Below are positions 51,477 through 61,772 of a DNA stretch of 64,000 nt, one piece after another. Origin of the DNA: UBA966 sp046350355 (GTDB taxonomy: Bacteria; Planctomycetota; Phycisphaerae; Phycisphaerales; SM1A02). Under the pieces are notes generated by a model that made no database searches, was not told the origin of the DNA, and saw nothing but the letters and a program-made list of their open reading frames with translations. Position numbers and translations under genes: made by a program. How positions within the stretch are numbered: the stretch's first letter is position 1; every line of letters starts with the position of its first letter. The stretch is taken from positions 310,001-374,000 of the forward strand of contig JAXMAN010000002.1 in assembly GCA_046350355.1 (NCBI GenBank), given 5' to 3'.

Positions 51477-52610
51477 GTGCCAACGGTCCTGGTCACCGCC
51501 TTCGAGCCCTCCGGAGACGCGCACGCCGCGCCGCTGGTGCGGGCGCTGCGCGCCGCGGCCCCGCAGGTGCGCGTCGTCGGCTGGGGCGGGCCCCGCATGC
51601 GCGCCGCCGGCTGCGAGATGGCGGGGGAGACGGCGCGCGACGGCGCGATGACCCTCGTCGGGCTGAAGAAGATCGCCGAGGTCCGGCGCATCGTGCACTC
51701 GATCCGCGAGTGGGCGGCGGCAAACCCCGTCGACGTGCATGTCCCCGTCGACAGCCCCGCCGCGAACTGGCACATCGCCTGGTGGATGAAGCGCCACGGC
51801 GCGCGCGTGGTGAACCTGGTCGCGCCGCAGCTCTGGGCGTGGGCGCCCTGGCGCATCCGCAAGTGGCGGCGCACGAGCGACGCGATCCTCTGCCTGCTCC
51901 CCTTCGAGGAGGAGTGGTTCCGCTCGCGCGGCGTGCGCGCGCACTTCGTCGGCCATCCCGTCCTCAGCGAGCCCATCGACGACGCCGTCCGCGCGCGCGC
52001 CGCCGCCTTCGGCGCCGGCTCGCCGCGCCTGCTGCTGCTGCCGGGGAGCCGCTCGAGCGAGGTGCGCGCGAACATGGCGCGCATGCTCGCGGTCTTCCGC
52101 CGCGTGAGCGCGGGGCGTCCCGGGCTCGCGGGGCTCGTGATGGCGGCGAACGAGGGGCTCGTCCCGCTCGTGCGCGACGCCGCGCGCGGCTCGCCCTGGC
52201 CCGCGAACCTGCAGGTCGCGCACGGCGACGCGGAGGCCGCGATCGCCTGGTGCGACTGCGCGCTCAACGTCAGCGGCACGGTCAGCCTGGACCTCACGCA
52301 CCAGCGCCGCCCGATGGTCGCCGTCTACTGGACCGGCCCGGTGAAGGTCGCGGGCGGCAACGTCATGCTGTCCATGCGCGACCGCCTGCTGCCAAACATC
52401 GTCGCGGGCCGGCGCATCGTCCCCGAGTTCATCCCCTACGCCGGCAGCATCGGTCCCGTGGTGCGCGCGCTGACGCCGCTGCTGGACGATCCCGCGCTGC
52501 GCGCGCGCACCGCGCGCGACCTGGACGCGGTGGCGCGCCGCTTCGAGGGCCACGATCCGGGGCGCGAGTCCGCCGAGATCGTCCTGGAGATGCTCGCGAA
52601 AAAGCGCTGA
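51477..52610 (+). CDS. lpxB: Lipid-A-disaccharide synthase-family glycosyltransferase
   Basis: A 377-residue GT19 protein that would join two UDP-glucosamine-derived units in lipid A synthesis. It shows VTAFEPSGDAHAAPLVRAL (usual form GEASGD), VGWGGPRMRAAGCEM, LVAPQLWAWAPWRIRKW, HFVGHPVL, LLLLPGSRSSEV and NVSGTVSLDLTHQRRPMVAVY. No ATG fits; GTG 51477 gives a sensible N-terminus. The first motif deviates from the canonical, so a different acceptor is possible. No other lpx gene is close. Confidence 0.85.
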   Translation: MPTVLVTAFEPSGDAHAAPLVRALRAAAPQVRVVGWGGPRMRAAGCEMAGETARDGAMTLVGLKKIAEVRRIVHSIREWAAANPVDVHVPVDSPAANWHIAWWMKRHGARVVNLVAPQLWAWAPWRIRKWRRTSDAILCLLPFEEEWFRSRGVRAHFVGHPVLSEPIDDAVRARAAAFGAGSPRLLLLPGSRSSEVRANMARMLAVFRRVSAGRPGLAGLVMAANEGLVPLVRDAARGSPWPANLQVAHGDAEAAIAWCDCALNVSGTVSLDLTHQRRPMVAVYWTGPVKVAGGNVMLSMRDRLLPNIVAGRRIVPEFIPYAGSIGPVVRALTPLLDDPALRARTARDLDAVARRFEGHDPGRESAEIVLEMLAKKR

Positions 52611-52633
52611 GCCCCGGCGCGGGGCCGGGGCTC
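52609..52633. terminator. Hairpin between convergent lpxB and SYLF lipoprotein genes
   Basis: GAGCCCCGG (52609-52617) pairs with CCGGGGCTC (52625-52633) directly after the lpxB stop. There is no T-run, so termination efficiency is uncertain. Confidence 0.45.
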
Positions 52634-52661
52634 AGGAGTTGCTGCGTGATGGAGGCGCGCG

Positions 52662-53267
52662 TCACTTCTTCGCGTCGCTCTTGGGGGCCGCGGCCGGCGT
52701 GCGCTTGAAGGCGAAGTTCTGGCCGCCGATCGCCGCGTCGAGCATCAGGCCGTTGGGATCGAGCACGTAGACGGCGACGCCGTTGGTGTACTTGATCGCG
52801 GTGCCGCCGCCGCTGCCGCCGGCGACCGCCGAGGCGCCCGCCGAGAAGGCGAACTGGTCCTGCGTGAAGCGGTCGAGCGCGCCCTTGGTCTCGAAGAAGA
52901 TGATCTCGACGAAGGACTGGCCACCGATGGTGGCGCCCAGGCTGCCGCCGGAGAGGTCGCTCGTGCCGATGAGCTTGCCCTTCTCGTAGACCTCGCCCGT
53001 GCCGCCGAAGCCGGCGAGCACGAGACCGGCCTTGACGACCTTCGGGAAGACGGCGTAGCCGTACGCGCCGTCGAAGGCCTTGGCGCCGGGGCCGTCCTTC
53101 TTGTTCTTGAAGTCGGTGATCGCGTTCTGGACGTTCGTCGCCAGCTCGGAACGCTTCTCCTCCTTCTTCTGCGCGTCGGTCTTCTGCGGACCGGACTCGC
53201 AGCCGGAGGCGAGGAGTGCGGAGGTGCCCACGAGGGCGAGGGCGAGGGTGCGGATCGATGCGCGCAT
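52662..53267 (-). CDS. SYLF-domain lipoprotein
   Basis: A 201-residue lipoprotein with lipobox LLASGC (C23). The SYLF (YSC84-type lipid-binding) domain has AFDGAYGYAVFPKVVKAGLVLAGFGGTGEVYE, GGSLGATIGGQSFVEIIFF, FAFSAGASAVAG and GVAVYVLDPNGLMLDAAIGGQ. SYLF domains bind phosphoinositides in eukaryotes and occur as bacterial envelope lipoproteins of unclear role. The ATG at 53267 has AGGAG upstream. It is a single gene. Confidence 0.9.
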   Translation of the reverse strand: MRASIRTLALALVGTSALLASGCESGPQKTDAQKKEEKRSELATNVQNAITDFKNKKDGPGAKAFDGAYGYAVFPKVVKAGLVLAGFGGTGEVYEKGKLIGTSDLSGGSLGATIGGQSFVEIIFFETKGALDRFTQDQFAFSAGASAVAGGSGGGTAIKYTNGVAVYVLDPNGLMLDAAIGGQNFAFKRTPAAAPKSDAKK

Positions 53268-53333
53268 GTGAATGCTCCTGGAAGTCGGGTGCGTGCCCAC
53301 CGGCGGGCGGAGCCCGCGGCGGGGGAGGTCCGA

Positions 53334-53972
53334 TCATACGCGTCCGACGGGAAAGAGCGCGACCGCCGCGACGGCGTGCCCGATGCGGTCCGCGATGGGC
53401 ACCAGGCGCACGCGCGGCACGTCCACGGGCAGCCCCTCGGCGCGCAGCGTGCGCTCGAGCGCGCCGATGTCGCGGCGGGCGTCCGCCTCGTCGCGCGCGA
53501 AGAGCACCAGTGCAAGGTGCGCGTGGCGGATCCCCTCCGCGGTCATCAGCCGCACCACATCCTCGCTGGGCGCGCCCAGCAGCTCGGCGGCGTAGCGGCC
53601 ATTGGGACCGTCGGCGTGGAAGACGCGCGCGGTCTTCACCTCGATCCAGCACGCCTCGTCGAGCGCGGCGGCGTCGGCGGGCGCGAAGAGGTCGGGCTCG
53701 TCGTCGGGCGCGCGCAGCGACCGGCCGTCGGGCGTGGCGACCAGGTCGCATCGCTCGCCCACGCTGCGGCGGCGGCGCGCGCGCTCGGCGGGGTAGCGCT
53801 GCTCCGTGCGTACCCCCATGCCGGCGGCGGCAAGCCCGGCCGCGAGGACCGGGTGGAGCTGCGCCTCCACGAGCACGTCGATGCCGAAGGCGCTCTGCTC
53901 GGCGTCGCGCTCGGCGGCGGCGGCGGCGAGGCCCGCGGCCAGCGCGTCGGCGATCTCGGCGGGTCCGGTCAT
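53334..53972 (-). CDS. Unknown protein with possible PD-(D/E)XK nuclease fold
   Basis: A 212-residue soluble protein without a recognised family. It carries a possible PD-(D/E)XK pattern: E36 in a helix (VEAQLHPVLAAGLAAAGMGV), D76 in GERCDLVATPDG, and E111-x-K113 in CWIEVKTARVF. The C-terminal half (HAHLALVLFARDEADARRDI) is an alpha/beta continuation. This arrangement is that of restriction-endonuclease-like or Holliday-type nucleases, but motif similarity is weak. Start at ATG 53972. It is divergent from the liv operon by only 19 bases. Confidence 0.6.
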   Translation of the reverse strand: MTGPAEIADALAAGLAAAAAERDAEQSAFGIDVLVEAQLHPVLAAGLAAAGMGVRTEQRYPAERARRRRSVGERCDLVATPDGRSLRAPDDEPDLFAPADAAALDEACWIEVKTARVFHADGPNGRYAAELLGAPSEDVVRLMTAEGIRHAHLALVLFARDEADARRDIGALERTLRAEGLPVDVPRVRLVPIADRIGHAVAAVALFPVGRV

Positions 53973-53991
53973 CCCGCTATTATCCGGCGTC

Positions 53992-55236
53992 ATGATCCGC
54001 CGGACCAGCACCATCGTCGCCGCGCTCCTGGGCGCGGCGCTTTCCCTCGGCGCGGCGCAGGACGCGCCCAAGTCCCTCAAGATCGTCAGCAGCCTGCCGC
54101 GGACCGGCAGCGCCAACAGCCAGACGACCTCCATGGTCAACGGCATCATGCTCGCGATCGAGGAGCGCGGCGGCGCCGTCGACGGCTTCAAGATCGAGTA
54201 CGAGGACATGGACGACGCGAGCCCGCAGCGGGGCAACTGGGATCCCGCCGTCGAGGCCGCCAACGCCAACAAGGCCGCCTCGGACCAGCGGATCGTCGGC
54301 TACATCGGCACCTACAACTCCGGCGCGAGCAAGATCGCGATGCCCATCCTGAACAAGGCGGGCCTCGTCATGATCAGCCCCGGCAACACCTACCCCGGCC
54401 TCACCAAGCCCGGCACTGGCGAGCAGAACGAGCCGCGCATCTACCGCCCGACGGGCAAGATCAACTACTTCCGCGTCGTCCCGACCGACGACCTCCAGGG
54501 CGCCGTCGCCGCCGAGTGGTGCAAGGAGCTGGGCGCGAAGAAGGTCTTCGTGATGCACGACCGCGAGCTCTACGGCAAGGGCATCGCCGACGTCTTCCGC
54601 CGCACCGCGGAGGCGCAGGGCATGCAGGTCGTCGGCTTCGAGGGCATCGATCCCAAGGCCTCCAACTACCGCAGCCTCGCGACCAAGATCCGCGCGGCCG
54701 CGCCCGACGCGGTCTTCTTCGGCGGCACGACGCAGACCAACGGCGGCCAGATCGTCAAGGACCTGCGCGCCGGCGGCGTGAAGATCCCCTTCGTCTCCCC
54801 GGACGGCACCTTCGAGAAGGCCTTCATCGAGGCCGCCGGCAAGGAGAACATGGAGGCGGCCAACGGCGGCGTCTACATCACCTTCGGCGGACTTCCGGCC
54901 GAGAAGCTCACCGGCCGCGGCGCCGAGTTCGTGCGCAAGTACCAGGCCAAGCACGGCGTCGTCCCCGAGGCGTACGCCGTCTACGGCTACGAGGCCGCGC
55001 GCGTGCTGCTCGACGCGATCGACCGCGCGGAGACCAAGGACCGCGCCGCGATCCTGGCGGCCGTCGCCGCGACGCGCAACTTCGAGGGCGCGCTGGGCAC
55101 CTGGAGCTTCGACGAGAATGGCGACACCACCAACCGCGTGATGTCGGTCAACACCGTCAAGAACGGCGAGTTCGTCTTCGTGAAGGCGGTCGGCGGCAGC
55201 GCCCCGGCGGCCGAGCCCGCGACGCAAGGCAAGTGA
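53992..55236 (+). CDS. livK: Branched-chain amino acid ABC transporter substrate-binding protein
   Basis: A 414-residue periplasmic binding protein (type 1 fold) with a signal peptide (about 1-23, LLGAALSLGAAQ). It has SLPRTGSANSQTTSMVNGIMLAIEE, GYIGTYNSGASKIAMPILNKAGLVMISPGNTYPGLT, KVFVMHDRELYGKGIAD, and PEAYAVYGYEAARVLLDAIDRA. The GTYNS/NTYPGLT loops match the ligand-contact regions of LivK/LivJ and amide-binding relatives. It leads a five-gene operon; the true substrate could be a branched-chain amino acid, an amide or urea. Confidence 0.92.
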   Translation: MIRRTSTIVAALLGAALSLGAAQDAPKSLKIVSSLPRTGSANSQTTSMVNGIMLAIEERGGAVDGFKIEYEDMDDASPQRGNWDPAVEAANANKAASDQRIVGYIGTYNSGASKIAMPILNKAGLVMISPGNTYPGLTKPGTGEQNEPRIYRPTGKINYFRVVPTDDLQGAVAAEWCKELGAKKVFVMHDRELYGKGIADVFRRTAEAQGMQVVGFEGIDPKASNYRSLATKIRAAAPDAVFFGGTTQTNGGQIVKDLRAGGVKIPFVSPDGTFEKAFIEAAGKENMEAANGGVYITFGGLPAEKLTGRGAEFVRKYQAKHGVVPEAYAVYGYEAARVLLDAIDRAETKDRAAILAAVAATRNFEGALGTWSFDENGDTTNRVMSVNTVKNGEFVFVKAVGGSAPAAEPATQGK

Positions 55237-56285
55237 TGCTCCGGATCGCCGCGGCCGCGGAGAACCTGGCGGTGTGTGCCCTCGCCTCGGGCGCGGACGC
55301 GGTGTCGGCGTTCGCCGCGGACGGCAGCCTCTCGGGCCCGGAGATCTTCGGCCAGCAGCTCGTCACGGGCCTCTCCAACGGGATGATCATCGCGCTGATC
55401 GCCATCGGCTACACGATGGTTTACGGCATCATCGAGCTGATCAACTTCGCGCACGGCGACCTGTGCATGCTTGGCGCCTTCTTCGCGCTCACGTTCGTCG
55501 GCGCGCTGGGGATGGCCTCCTGGGTGGGGACCGGCGGCGCGGGCGGGGTCGTCCTGCTGCTGCTCTCGACGGCGGTCTTCTGCGGATCGCTCAACTGGAC
55601 CATCGACCGGCTGGCGTACCGGCCGCTGCGCAAGGCGAGCAAGCTCAGCCTGCTCGTGAGCGCCATCGGCGCGAGCTTCGTGCTCGTGAACCTGGGCCTC
55701 TTCTGGGGCGGCCTGCCGATGGACGTCTTCGCCGGCGGCACCTCGAGCGCCGCGCCCAAGGACTTCCCGGCGATCGTCGCCAACAGCAACCTCGCCTCAT
55801 TCAGCGACGTGCGCTACACGCTCAACGACCTGCTGGTGCTCGTGGTGACCGTGCCGCTGATGGTCGCGCTCACGGTCATCGTGAAGTTCACGCGCCTGGG
55901 CAAGGCGATGCGCGCCGTCGCGCAGAACCCGACCGCGGCGCAGCTCATGGGCATCGACACCGACCGCGTCATCGGCGCCACCTTCTTCATCGGCGGCGCG
56001 CTCGGCGGCTTCGCGACGGTCGTCTACAGCCTCTACAACAACACGATCAGCTTCCAGATGGGCTACCGCATGGGCATGGACGCCTTCGTGGCGGCGGTGC
56101 TCGGCGGCATCGGCAACCTGCCGGGCGCGGTGCTGGGCGGGCTGCTCATCGGCGTCGTGCGCGCGATGAGCGACCAGTACATCGAGGCCAAGTGGACCAA
56201 CGCGGTCGTCTTCGGGATCCTCATCCTCATCCTCGTCTTCCGGCCCTCCGGGCTGCTGGGCGCGAAGCTGCGGGAGAAGGTGTGA
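55236..56285 (+). CDS. livH: Branched-chain amino acid ABC transporter permease (LivH family)
   Basis: A 349-residue permease with about eight membrane segments. LivH marks are GLSNGMIIALIAIGYTMVYGIIELINFAHGDLCMLGAF, SKLSLLVSAIGASF, FTRLGKAMRAVAQNPTAAQLMGID (ATPase contact loop) and DAFVAAVLGGIGNLPGAVLGGLLIG. It is about 40-50 residues longer than the typical LivH, mainly from a hydrophobic N-terminal extension (about 1-35). The ATG at 55236 sits on the LivK stop (TGATG). Confidence 0.94.
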   Translation: MLRIAAAAENLAVCALASGADAVSAFAADGSLSGPEIFGQQLVTGLSNGMIIALIAIGYTMVYGIIELINFAHGDLCMLGAFFALTFVGALGMASWVGTGGAGGVVLLLLSTAVFCGSLNWTIDRLAYRPLRKASKLSLLVSAIGASFVLVNLGLFWGGLPMDVFAGGTSSAAPKDFPAIVANSNLASFSDVRYTLNDLLVLVVTVPLMVALTVIVKFTRLGKAMRAVAQNPTAAQLMGIDTDRVIGATFFIGGALGGFATVVYSLYNNTISFQMGYRMGMDAFVAAVLGGIGNLPGAVLGGLLIGVVRAMSDQYIEAKWTNAVVFGILILILVFRPSGLLGAKLREKV

Positions 56286-56287
56286 CG

Positions 56288-57441
56288 ATGGCCGCCCCCG
56301 CCACGCGCCGCCGCTTCGCGATCATCGACGCGTGCCTGCTGGCCGCGGCCATCGCGATCCCGCTGGGCGCGCGCGCGCTGCCGGGCGACTGGAACGTCAC
56401 GGGCCTCTTCACCAACGTCATCGTCTTCGCGATCCTGGGGCTCGCGCTGAACGTCCTGACCGGATTCACGGGCCTGCTCAACCTGGGCGTCGCCGCCTTC
56501 GCCGCCATCGGCGCCTACACCTTCTCGATCGCCACCTGCGACATCTACCCCTTCCAGGTGGGCTTCTGGTGGGGGCTGGGCGCGACGCTCGTCGCCGGCG
56601 CGATCGCCGGCTTCGCGCTGGGCGCGCCGACGCTGCGCGTGCGCGGCGACTACCTGGCGATCGTGACGATGGGCTTCGGCGAGATCGTCAAGGACGTGCT
56701 GATCAACCTCGACACGATCACCAAGGGCACGCAGGGCATCAACCCGCTGCCGGGGCCGAGCCTCTTCGGCCACGAGCTCGAGACCAACGGGCGCTACTAC
56801 CTGCTGCTGGCGATCCTGGTCGTCGTGGTGGCGGGATGCCGCGCGCTCGAGCGCAGCCGCGTCGGCCGCGCGTGGCTCTCGATCCGCGAGGACGAGCTCG
56901 CCAGCCGCGCGATGGGCATTCCCCCGGACCGCACGAAGATGCTCGCCTTCGCGACCTGCGCGGCGCTGGCGGCGCTCTCGGGCGGGCTGGGCGCGAGCCT
57001 GCTGAGCAGCTCGGGCGAGCCGGGCAACTTCGACTTCCAGATCTCGATCCTGGCGCTCTGCATCGTGATCGTCGGCGGCATGGGCAGCGTGCGCGGCGTG
57101 CTGCTGGGCGCGGTGATCATGGTCGGGATCAACCCGCTGGTGCTGGAGCAGCTCTCGCGCGCGATCGGCTCCTCCTCGGCGCCGGCGCCCGGCGCGCTCG
57201 AGGCGGCGCAGGGGCTCGACCGCGTCGGCGTCTTCCTCAAGGTGTGGGCGCAGAACGTGCTCATCAACCCGAACAACTGGAAGTTCGGCATCTTCGGCCT
57301 CGCGCTGATCCTGATGATGATCTTCCGCCCCGAGGGGCTGCTGCCCCCGCGCGGGCTGCATGAAGAGGCGCCCGACGAGGGCGCGGATGGCGCGGATGGC
57401 GCGGGCTCCGCCGGCGGCGCCGCCGCGAAGGGAGCGCGGGC

Positions 57442-57445
<4 letters not shown>
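56288..57445 (+). CDS. livM: Branched-chain amino acid ABC transporter permease (LivM family)
   Basis: A 385-residue permease with about eight to ten membrane segments. It has IVFAILGLALNVLTGFTGLLNLGVAAFAAIGAYT, RVRGDYLAIVTMGFGEIVKDVLINLD, GRAWLSIREDELASRAMGI (ATPase contact) and ALCIVIVGGMGSVRGVLLGAVIM. A loop near residues 290-320 is Ser/Ala/Pro-rich, and the tail is acidic and Gly/Ala-rich. It starts two bases after livH. The stop overlaps livG (ATGA at 57442-57445). Confidence 0.94.
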
Positions 57446-58475
<1,030 letters not shown>

Positions 58476-58479
<4 letters not shown>

Positions 58480-59201
58480 GCGCCGGCGAGCCGCTGCTGC
58501 GCATCGAGGGCGTCAAGTGCGCCTACGGCCAGGCGGAGATCCTCCACGGAGTCGACCTGGAGGTGCGCACCGGCGAGATCGTCTCGCTCATCGGCGCCAA
58601 CGGCGCGGGCAAGACGACGACGCTGATGTGCGTCTCGCGCATCGCGCGCCTGCGCGCGGGGCGCATCTTCTTCGCCGGCACCGAAATCACCCACATGAAG
58701 CCCGAGCAGGTCGTGCGCCTGGGGCTCGTGCAGGTCCCGGAAGGGCGCCGCATCTTCCCGCGCCTGACCGTGCGCGAGAACCTGGAGATGGGCGCGTACA
58801 CCCGCAGCGACCGCGCGGGCATCGCCTCGGACCTCGAGCCCGTCTGCGAGCTCTTCCCGATCCTGCGCGAGCGCGCCACGCAGCAGGGGGGCACCCTCTC
58901 CGGCGGCGAGCAGCAGATGCTCGCCATCGGCCGCGCGCTCATGAGCCGCCCGAAGATGCTGATGATGGACGAGCCCTCGATGGGCATCGCGCCGATCCTG
59001 GTCGCGAAGATCTTCGAGACCGTGCGCACCCAGCTCCGCGCCGCGGGCATGACCATCCTGCTGGTGGAGCAGAACGCCAACGCCGCGCTGCGCATGAGCG
59101 ACCGCGGCTACGTGCTCGAGACCGGCAGCATCGTCCTCTCCGGCACGGGCGAGTCGCTCCTGCGCGACCCCCGCGTGCGCGCGGCCTATCTGGGCGAATG
59201 A
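58476..59201 (+). CDS. livF: Branched-chain amino acid ABC ATPase (LivF family)
   Basis: A 241-residue second ATPase of the Liv transporter, normal length. Walker A is GANGAGKTT (40-48), Q-loop VQVPEGRRIFPRLTVRENL, signature LSGGEQQMLAIGRALM, Walker B LMMDEPSMGIAP and H-loop VEQNANAALR. Its ATG overlaps the livG stop. Unlike livG it has no insertion, so the heterodimer would be asymmetric. Confidence 0.94.
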
Positions 59202-59253
59202 TCCGCGCGCGCTTGGTGCGCGCCGCCGCGATGCGTAGACTTGCGGCAGTCAC

Positions 59254-60219
59254 ATGCATACCTTCCAGCTGCGAAGCGATCTCGAGCGCCACAGCGTCGA
59301 CGGATACCAGCTCCCCCTGGGGCTGGAGCCGGTCGACGTGGAGGCGCCGCGGCAGGGGTACACCCTCGAGTTCGTCGAGGGCGACGACGCCGCCCCCGAC
59401 ATCTTCCGCTTCTACGCGGTGGTGAGCTTCGAGCGACTGGCGCCGCTGGTGCGCGACCTCTTCGAGCTGCTTCCGGACGAGGTCTTCCCGCTCGTCGAGA
59501 TCGGCTCCAAGGACGCCTTCCGCACCGTGGACATCTACAGCGCGACCGAGGGGCTGGGCTTCGACGACTTCATGGACGCCTGGCGCGAGTTCGAGCCCGT
59601 GCTCCTGGAGGACGCGGCCATCGGCGCGGGCGCGCAGTCGGACGAGCCGTACATGGAGGTCTTCGTCGACAGCTGGAAGGGCGTCGAGGTCCAGGTCCCC
59701 GTCGACCTGCGCGAGGCCGTCGAGCAGATCCTCGGCCGCCACGGGCTCGACGAGGTCACCGAGACCTGGCCCCCCGACATCGACCAGCGCCCCGAGCCGG
59801 CGCTGCGCATGCGCGAGATCCTCGTCCTGGACAGCGAGGAGTTCCCCGACATCGACGAGATCCTCTTCCAGCTCCGCGAGGCGTGGGGCCTGGAGCTGGA
59901 GGTCGACCCCGACCACAACGTGGACGAGGCGGGCCGCCGCCTGGGCCGCACCCTCTGGCACGCGATCGCCGTCGTCGAGAGCGCCGACGAGGAGAATCCG
60001 CGCGCCGCGTACGTCTTCGTCTGGGCGACCGCCGCGAGCATCGGCGAGCTGCAGCGCATGATCGAGGCGCGCCTGGGCAACCAGGACGAGTGGGAGTTCC
60101 ACGGGCAGTGGTACTCGCTCGACCGCGTCGCCTACGACGAGCGCCCCGACGAGCTGGTGGACCTGCCGCCGCGCCGCTCGCGCAGCGAGGTGCACTCGTT
60201 CACGATCGAACCGGCGTGA
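59254..60219 (+). CDS. Acidic protein of unknown function
   Basis: A 321-residue soluble, strongly acidic protein (Glu and Asp far outnumber Arg and Lys). No signal or membrane segment. Blocks such as GYTLEFVEGDDAAPDIFRFY, FELLPDEVFPLVEIGS and RTLWHAIAVVESADEENPRA look like alpha/beta folds, but no catalytic motif is recognisable. The family is unknown to me. It stands between the liv operon and the convergent nadD operon. Confidence 0.75.
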   Translation: MHTFQLRSDLERHSVDGYQLPLGLEPVDVEAPRQGYTLEFVEGDDAAPDIFRFYAVVSFERLAPLVRDLFELLPDEVFPLVEIGSKDAFRTVDIYSATEGLGFDDFMDAWREFEPVLLEDAAIGAGAQSDEPYMEVFVDSWKGVEVQVPVDLREAVEQILGRHGLDEVTETWPPDIDQRPEPALRMREILVLDSEEFPDIDEILFQLREAWGLELEVDPDHNVDEAGRRLGRTLWHAIAVVESADEENPRAAYVFVWATAASIGELQRMIEARLGNQDEWEFHGQWYSLDRVAYDERPDELVDLPPRRSRSEVHSFTIEPA

Positions 60220-60256
60220 CCCGCGCGTCGCGCGCGTGACGCCCGCCGCGCCGCGC

Positions 60257-61027
60257 TCACGCCATCGGCGTCGGCGGCGGTGGCGGCGGGGGAGCCGCAT
60301 CGGCCGCGCCTTCGGGCGTCGCCGCGGCGAAGGACGCATCGGCCGCACCGTAGAGCCCGCGCGAGCGGATGTATGCGGCGACGGGCTCGACCACCATGTC
60401 GCCCACCGGCTCCTTCGCCTGCAGGCGGCGGCGGATCTCCGTCGAGCTCACCTGCACGGGATCGATGGGCAGCGTCCAGCGCTCCCACTTCTCCGCCCAG
60501 GCCGGCTCCTTGTTCGCGCGCAGCGTCGCGCCCCACTCCTCGCGCGTGTGCGGCGGGCGCAGCACGACCGCGGGCGTCGCGAGCGTCGTCAGCCGCTCCC
60601 AGTCCTTCCAGGTGCGGAAGTTGAGCGCCTGGTCGCTGCCGACCACCAGGCGCAGCGGGCCGCGCATCACCTCGCCGCGCTCCTGCATCGCGAGCACCCG
60701 CTCGACGGTGTCGATGGTGAAGACGGGGGCCTTCGCGTCCAGCTCGATGGGCAGCACGACGGTGTCGGCGAGGTCGCCGAAGGCGAGCGCGCACATCGCG
60801 GCGCGGTCCTGCGGGCCCGCGACGGGACCGTCGGTGCGCTGCGGGTTCTGCCAGGCGGGGATCACCAGCACCTGCTTGGCGCGCAGGATCGCGTCGACGC
60901 CGCGCAGCAGCTCCACATGGCGCCGGTGCGGCGGGTCGAAGGTGCCGCCGAAGAGGACGATCGGCCGGTCGTCGTTGGCGGGCGTCGGCGGTTCGTCGTC
61001 GGGGCTGCGAAGGGGTGCGGTGCGCAT
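60257..61027 (-). CDS. nadD: Nicotinate-nucleotide adenylyltransferase
   Basis: A 256-residue nucleotidyltransferase that makes deamido-NAD from nicotinate mononucleotide and ATP. Motifs are LFGGTFDPPHRRHVEL (ATP-binding GGTFDP..H), VIPAWQNPQR, LVVGSDQALNFRTWKDW, VSSTEIRRRL (ISST-type signature) and VAAYIRSRGLYG. The C-terminus is a Pro-rich tail with a PPPPPP run. The start overlaps the stop of the nucleoside phosphorylase (ATGA), making a two-gene unit. Confidence 0.94.
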   Translation of the reverse strand: MRTAPLRSPDDEPPTPANDDRPIVLFGGTFDPPHRRHVELLRGVDAILRAKQVLVIPAWQNPQRTDGPVAGPQDRAAMCALAFGDLADTVVLPIELDAKAPVFTIDTVERVLAMQERGEVMRGPLRLVVGSDQALNFRTWKDWERLTTLATPAVVLRPPHTREEWGATLRANKEPAWAEKWERWTLPIDPVQVSSTEIRRRLQAKEPVGDMVVEPVAAYIRSRGLYGAADASFAAATPEGAADAAPPPPPPPTPMA

Positions 61028-61704
61028 CAGGTGCGTGGCTCCAGGGTGGGCATTGTCGCGCCGGCGCCGCCGCGCGTCGCCTCGTCCAGCGAAATCAGCA
61101 GCGATTCCACCGCGCGCATCGCCTCCGCGCCGCGGCGGGCCAGCCGCAGGGCCTGCGGCACGAGCCCCGGCGAGCGCAGCAGTCCCGCGGCGACCGCGCC
61201 CGGGCGCACGCGTCCGTCGCGCCCGGTCCAGGCGGCGATCGCCGGGTCGAGCGCGTCGTCGCTGCCGTCGCTGACGCCGCGCACCACCGCCCAGCGCCAG
61301 CCGCGCCGCTGCGCGGCAGCGGCGAAGGCGGCCGCCTCCATGTCCACCAGCGCGGCGCCGGTGCGTACCCGCCAGAGCTGCTTCTCCTGCGGGGTCGCGG
61401 CGACCGCGTCGGCGGTGACCAGCCCGACCGCGGGGCCCGGCGGCTGCAGCGGGGGCTCCCAGCGCCCGCCCGCGCCATCGTCGATCCAGGACGCCCAGGC
61501 GGCGGTTCCGACAGGCATCCGCGGATCCAGCCCGCCCGCGATTCCCGCGAGCACGACGGTCTCGCCCGGCTCCGCCCGCGCGCCCGCCGCCCACGATTCC
61601 ACCGCCCCGCGCCCCAGTCCGGCGCGCTCCAGCCGCCAGCCGCGCCGGCGGGCGGCGGCGGCGAGGGCGGATCGCTCGAATTCCAGGGGGCAGACCACCA
61701 GCAT
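61027..61704 (-). CDS. Nucleoside phosphorylase/hydrolase family protein (PNP/UDP type)
   Basis: A 225-residue member of the PNP/MTA-SAH nucleosidase/futalosine hydrolase fold. It has LVVCPLEFERSALAAAA at the N-terminus, VVLAGIAGGLDP, RTGAALVDMEAAAFAAAA (the VDMEA substrate motif) and RWAVVRGVSDGSDDALDP (the catalytic Asp region). It could cleave 5'-methylthioadenosine, futalosine or another nucleoside; the short length and position before nadD do not decide. The first residues are MLVVCPLEF, with the start at ATG 61704. Confidence 0.75.
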   Translation of the reverse strand: MLVVCPLEFERSALAAAARRRGWRLERAGLGRGAVESWAAGARAEPGETVVLAGIAGGLDPRMPVGTAAWASWIDDGAGGRWEPPLQPPGPAVGLVTADAVAATPQEKQLWRVRTGAALVDMEAAAFAAAAQRRGWRWAVVRGVSDGSDDALDPAIAAWTGRDGRVRPGAVAAGLLRSPGLVPQALRLARRGAEAMRAVESLLISLDEATRGGAGATMPTLEPRT

Positions 61705-61729
61705 GGGCAGCGGGGAGGGGGCGCAACCA

Positions 61730-61758
61730 TCGACAGGCTGCGGGAGGCGGTGTATACT
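61730..61758 (+). promoter_or_regulatory. Sigma-70 promoter of the tRNA-Glu pair
   Basis: TCGACA (61730-61735), a 17-base spacer and TATACT (61753-61758) lie 14 bases before the first tRNA-Glu. It is the best promoter match in the window. Confidence 0.82.
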
Positions 61759-61772
61759 CCCCCGCTCGACCC

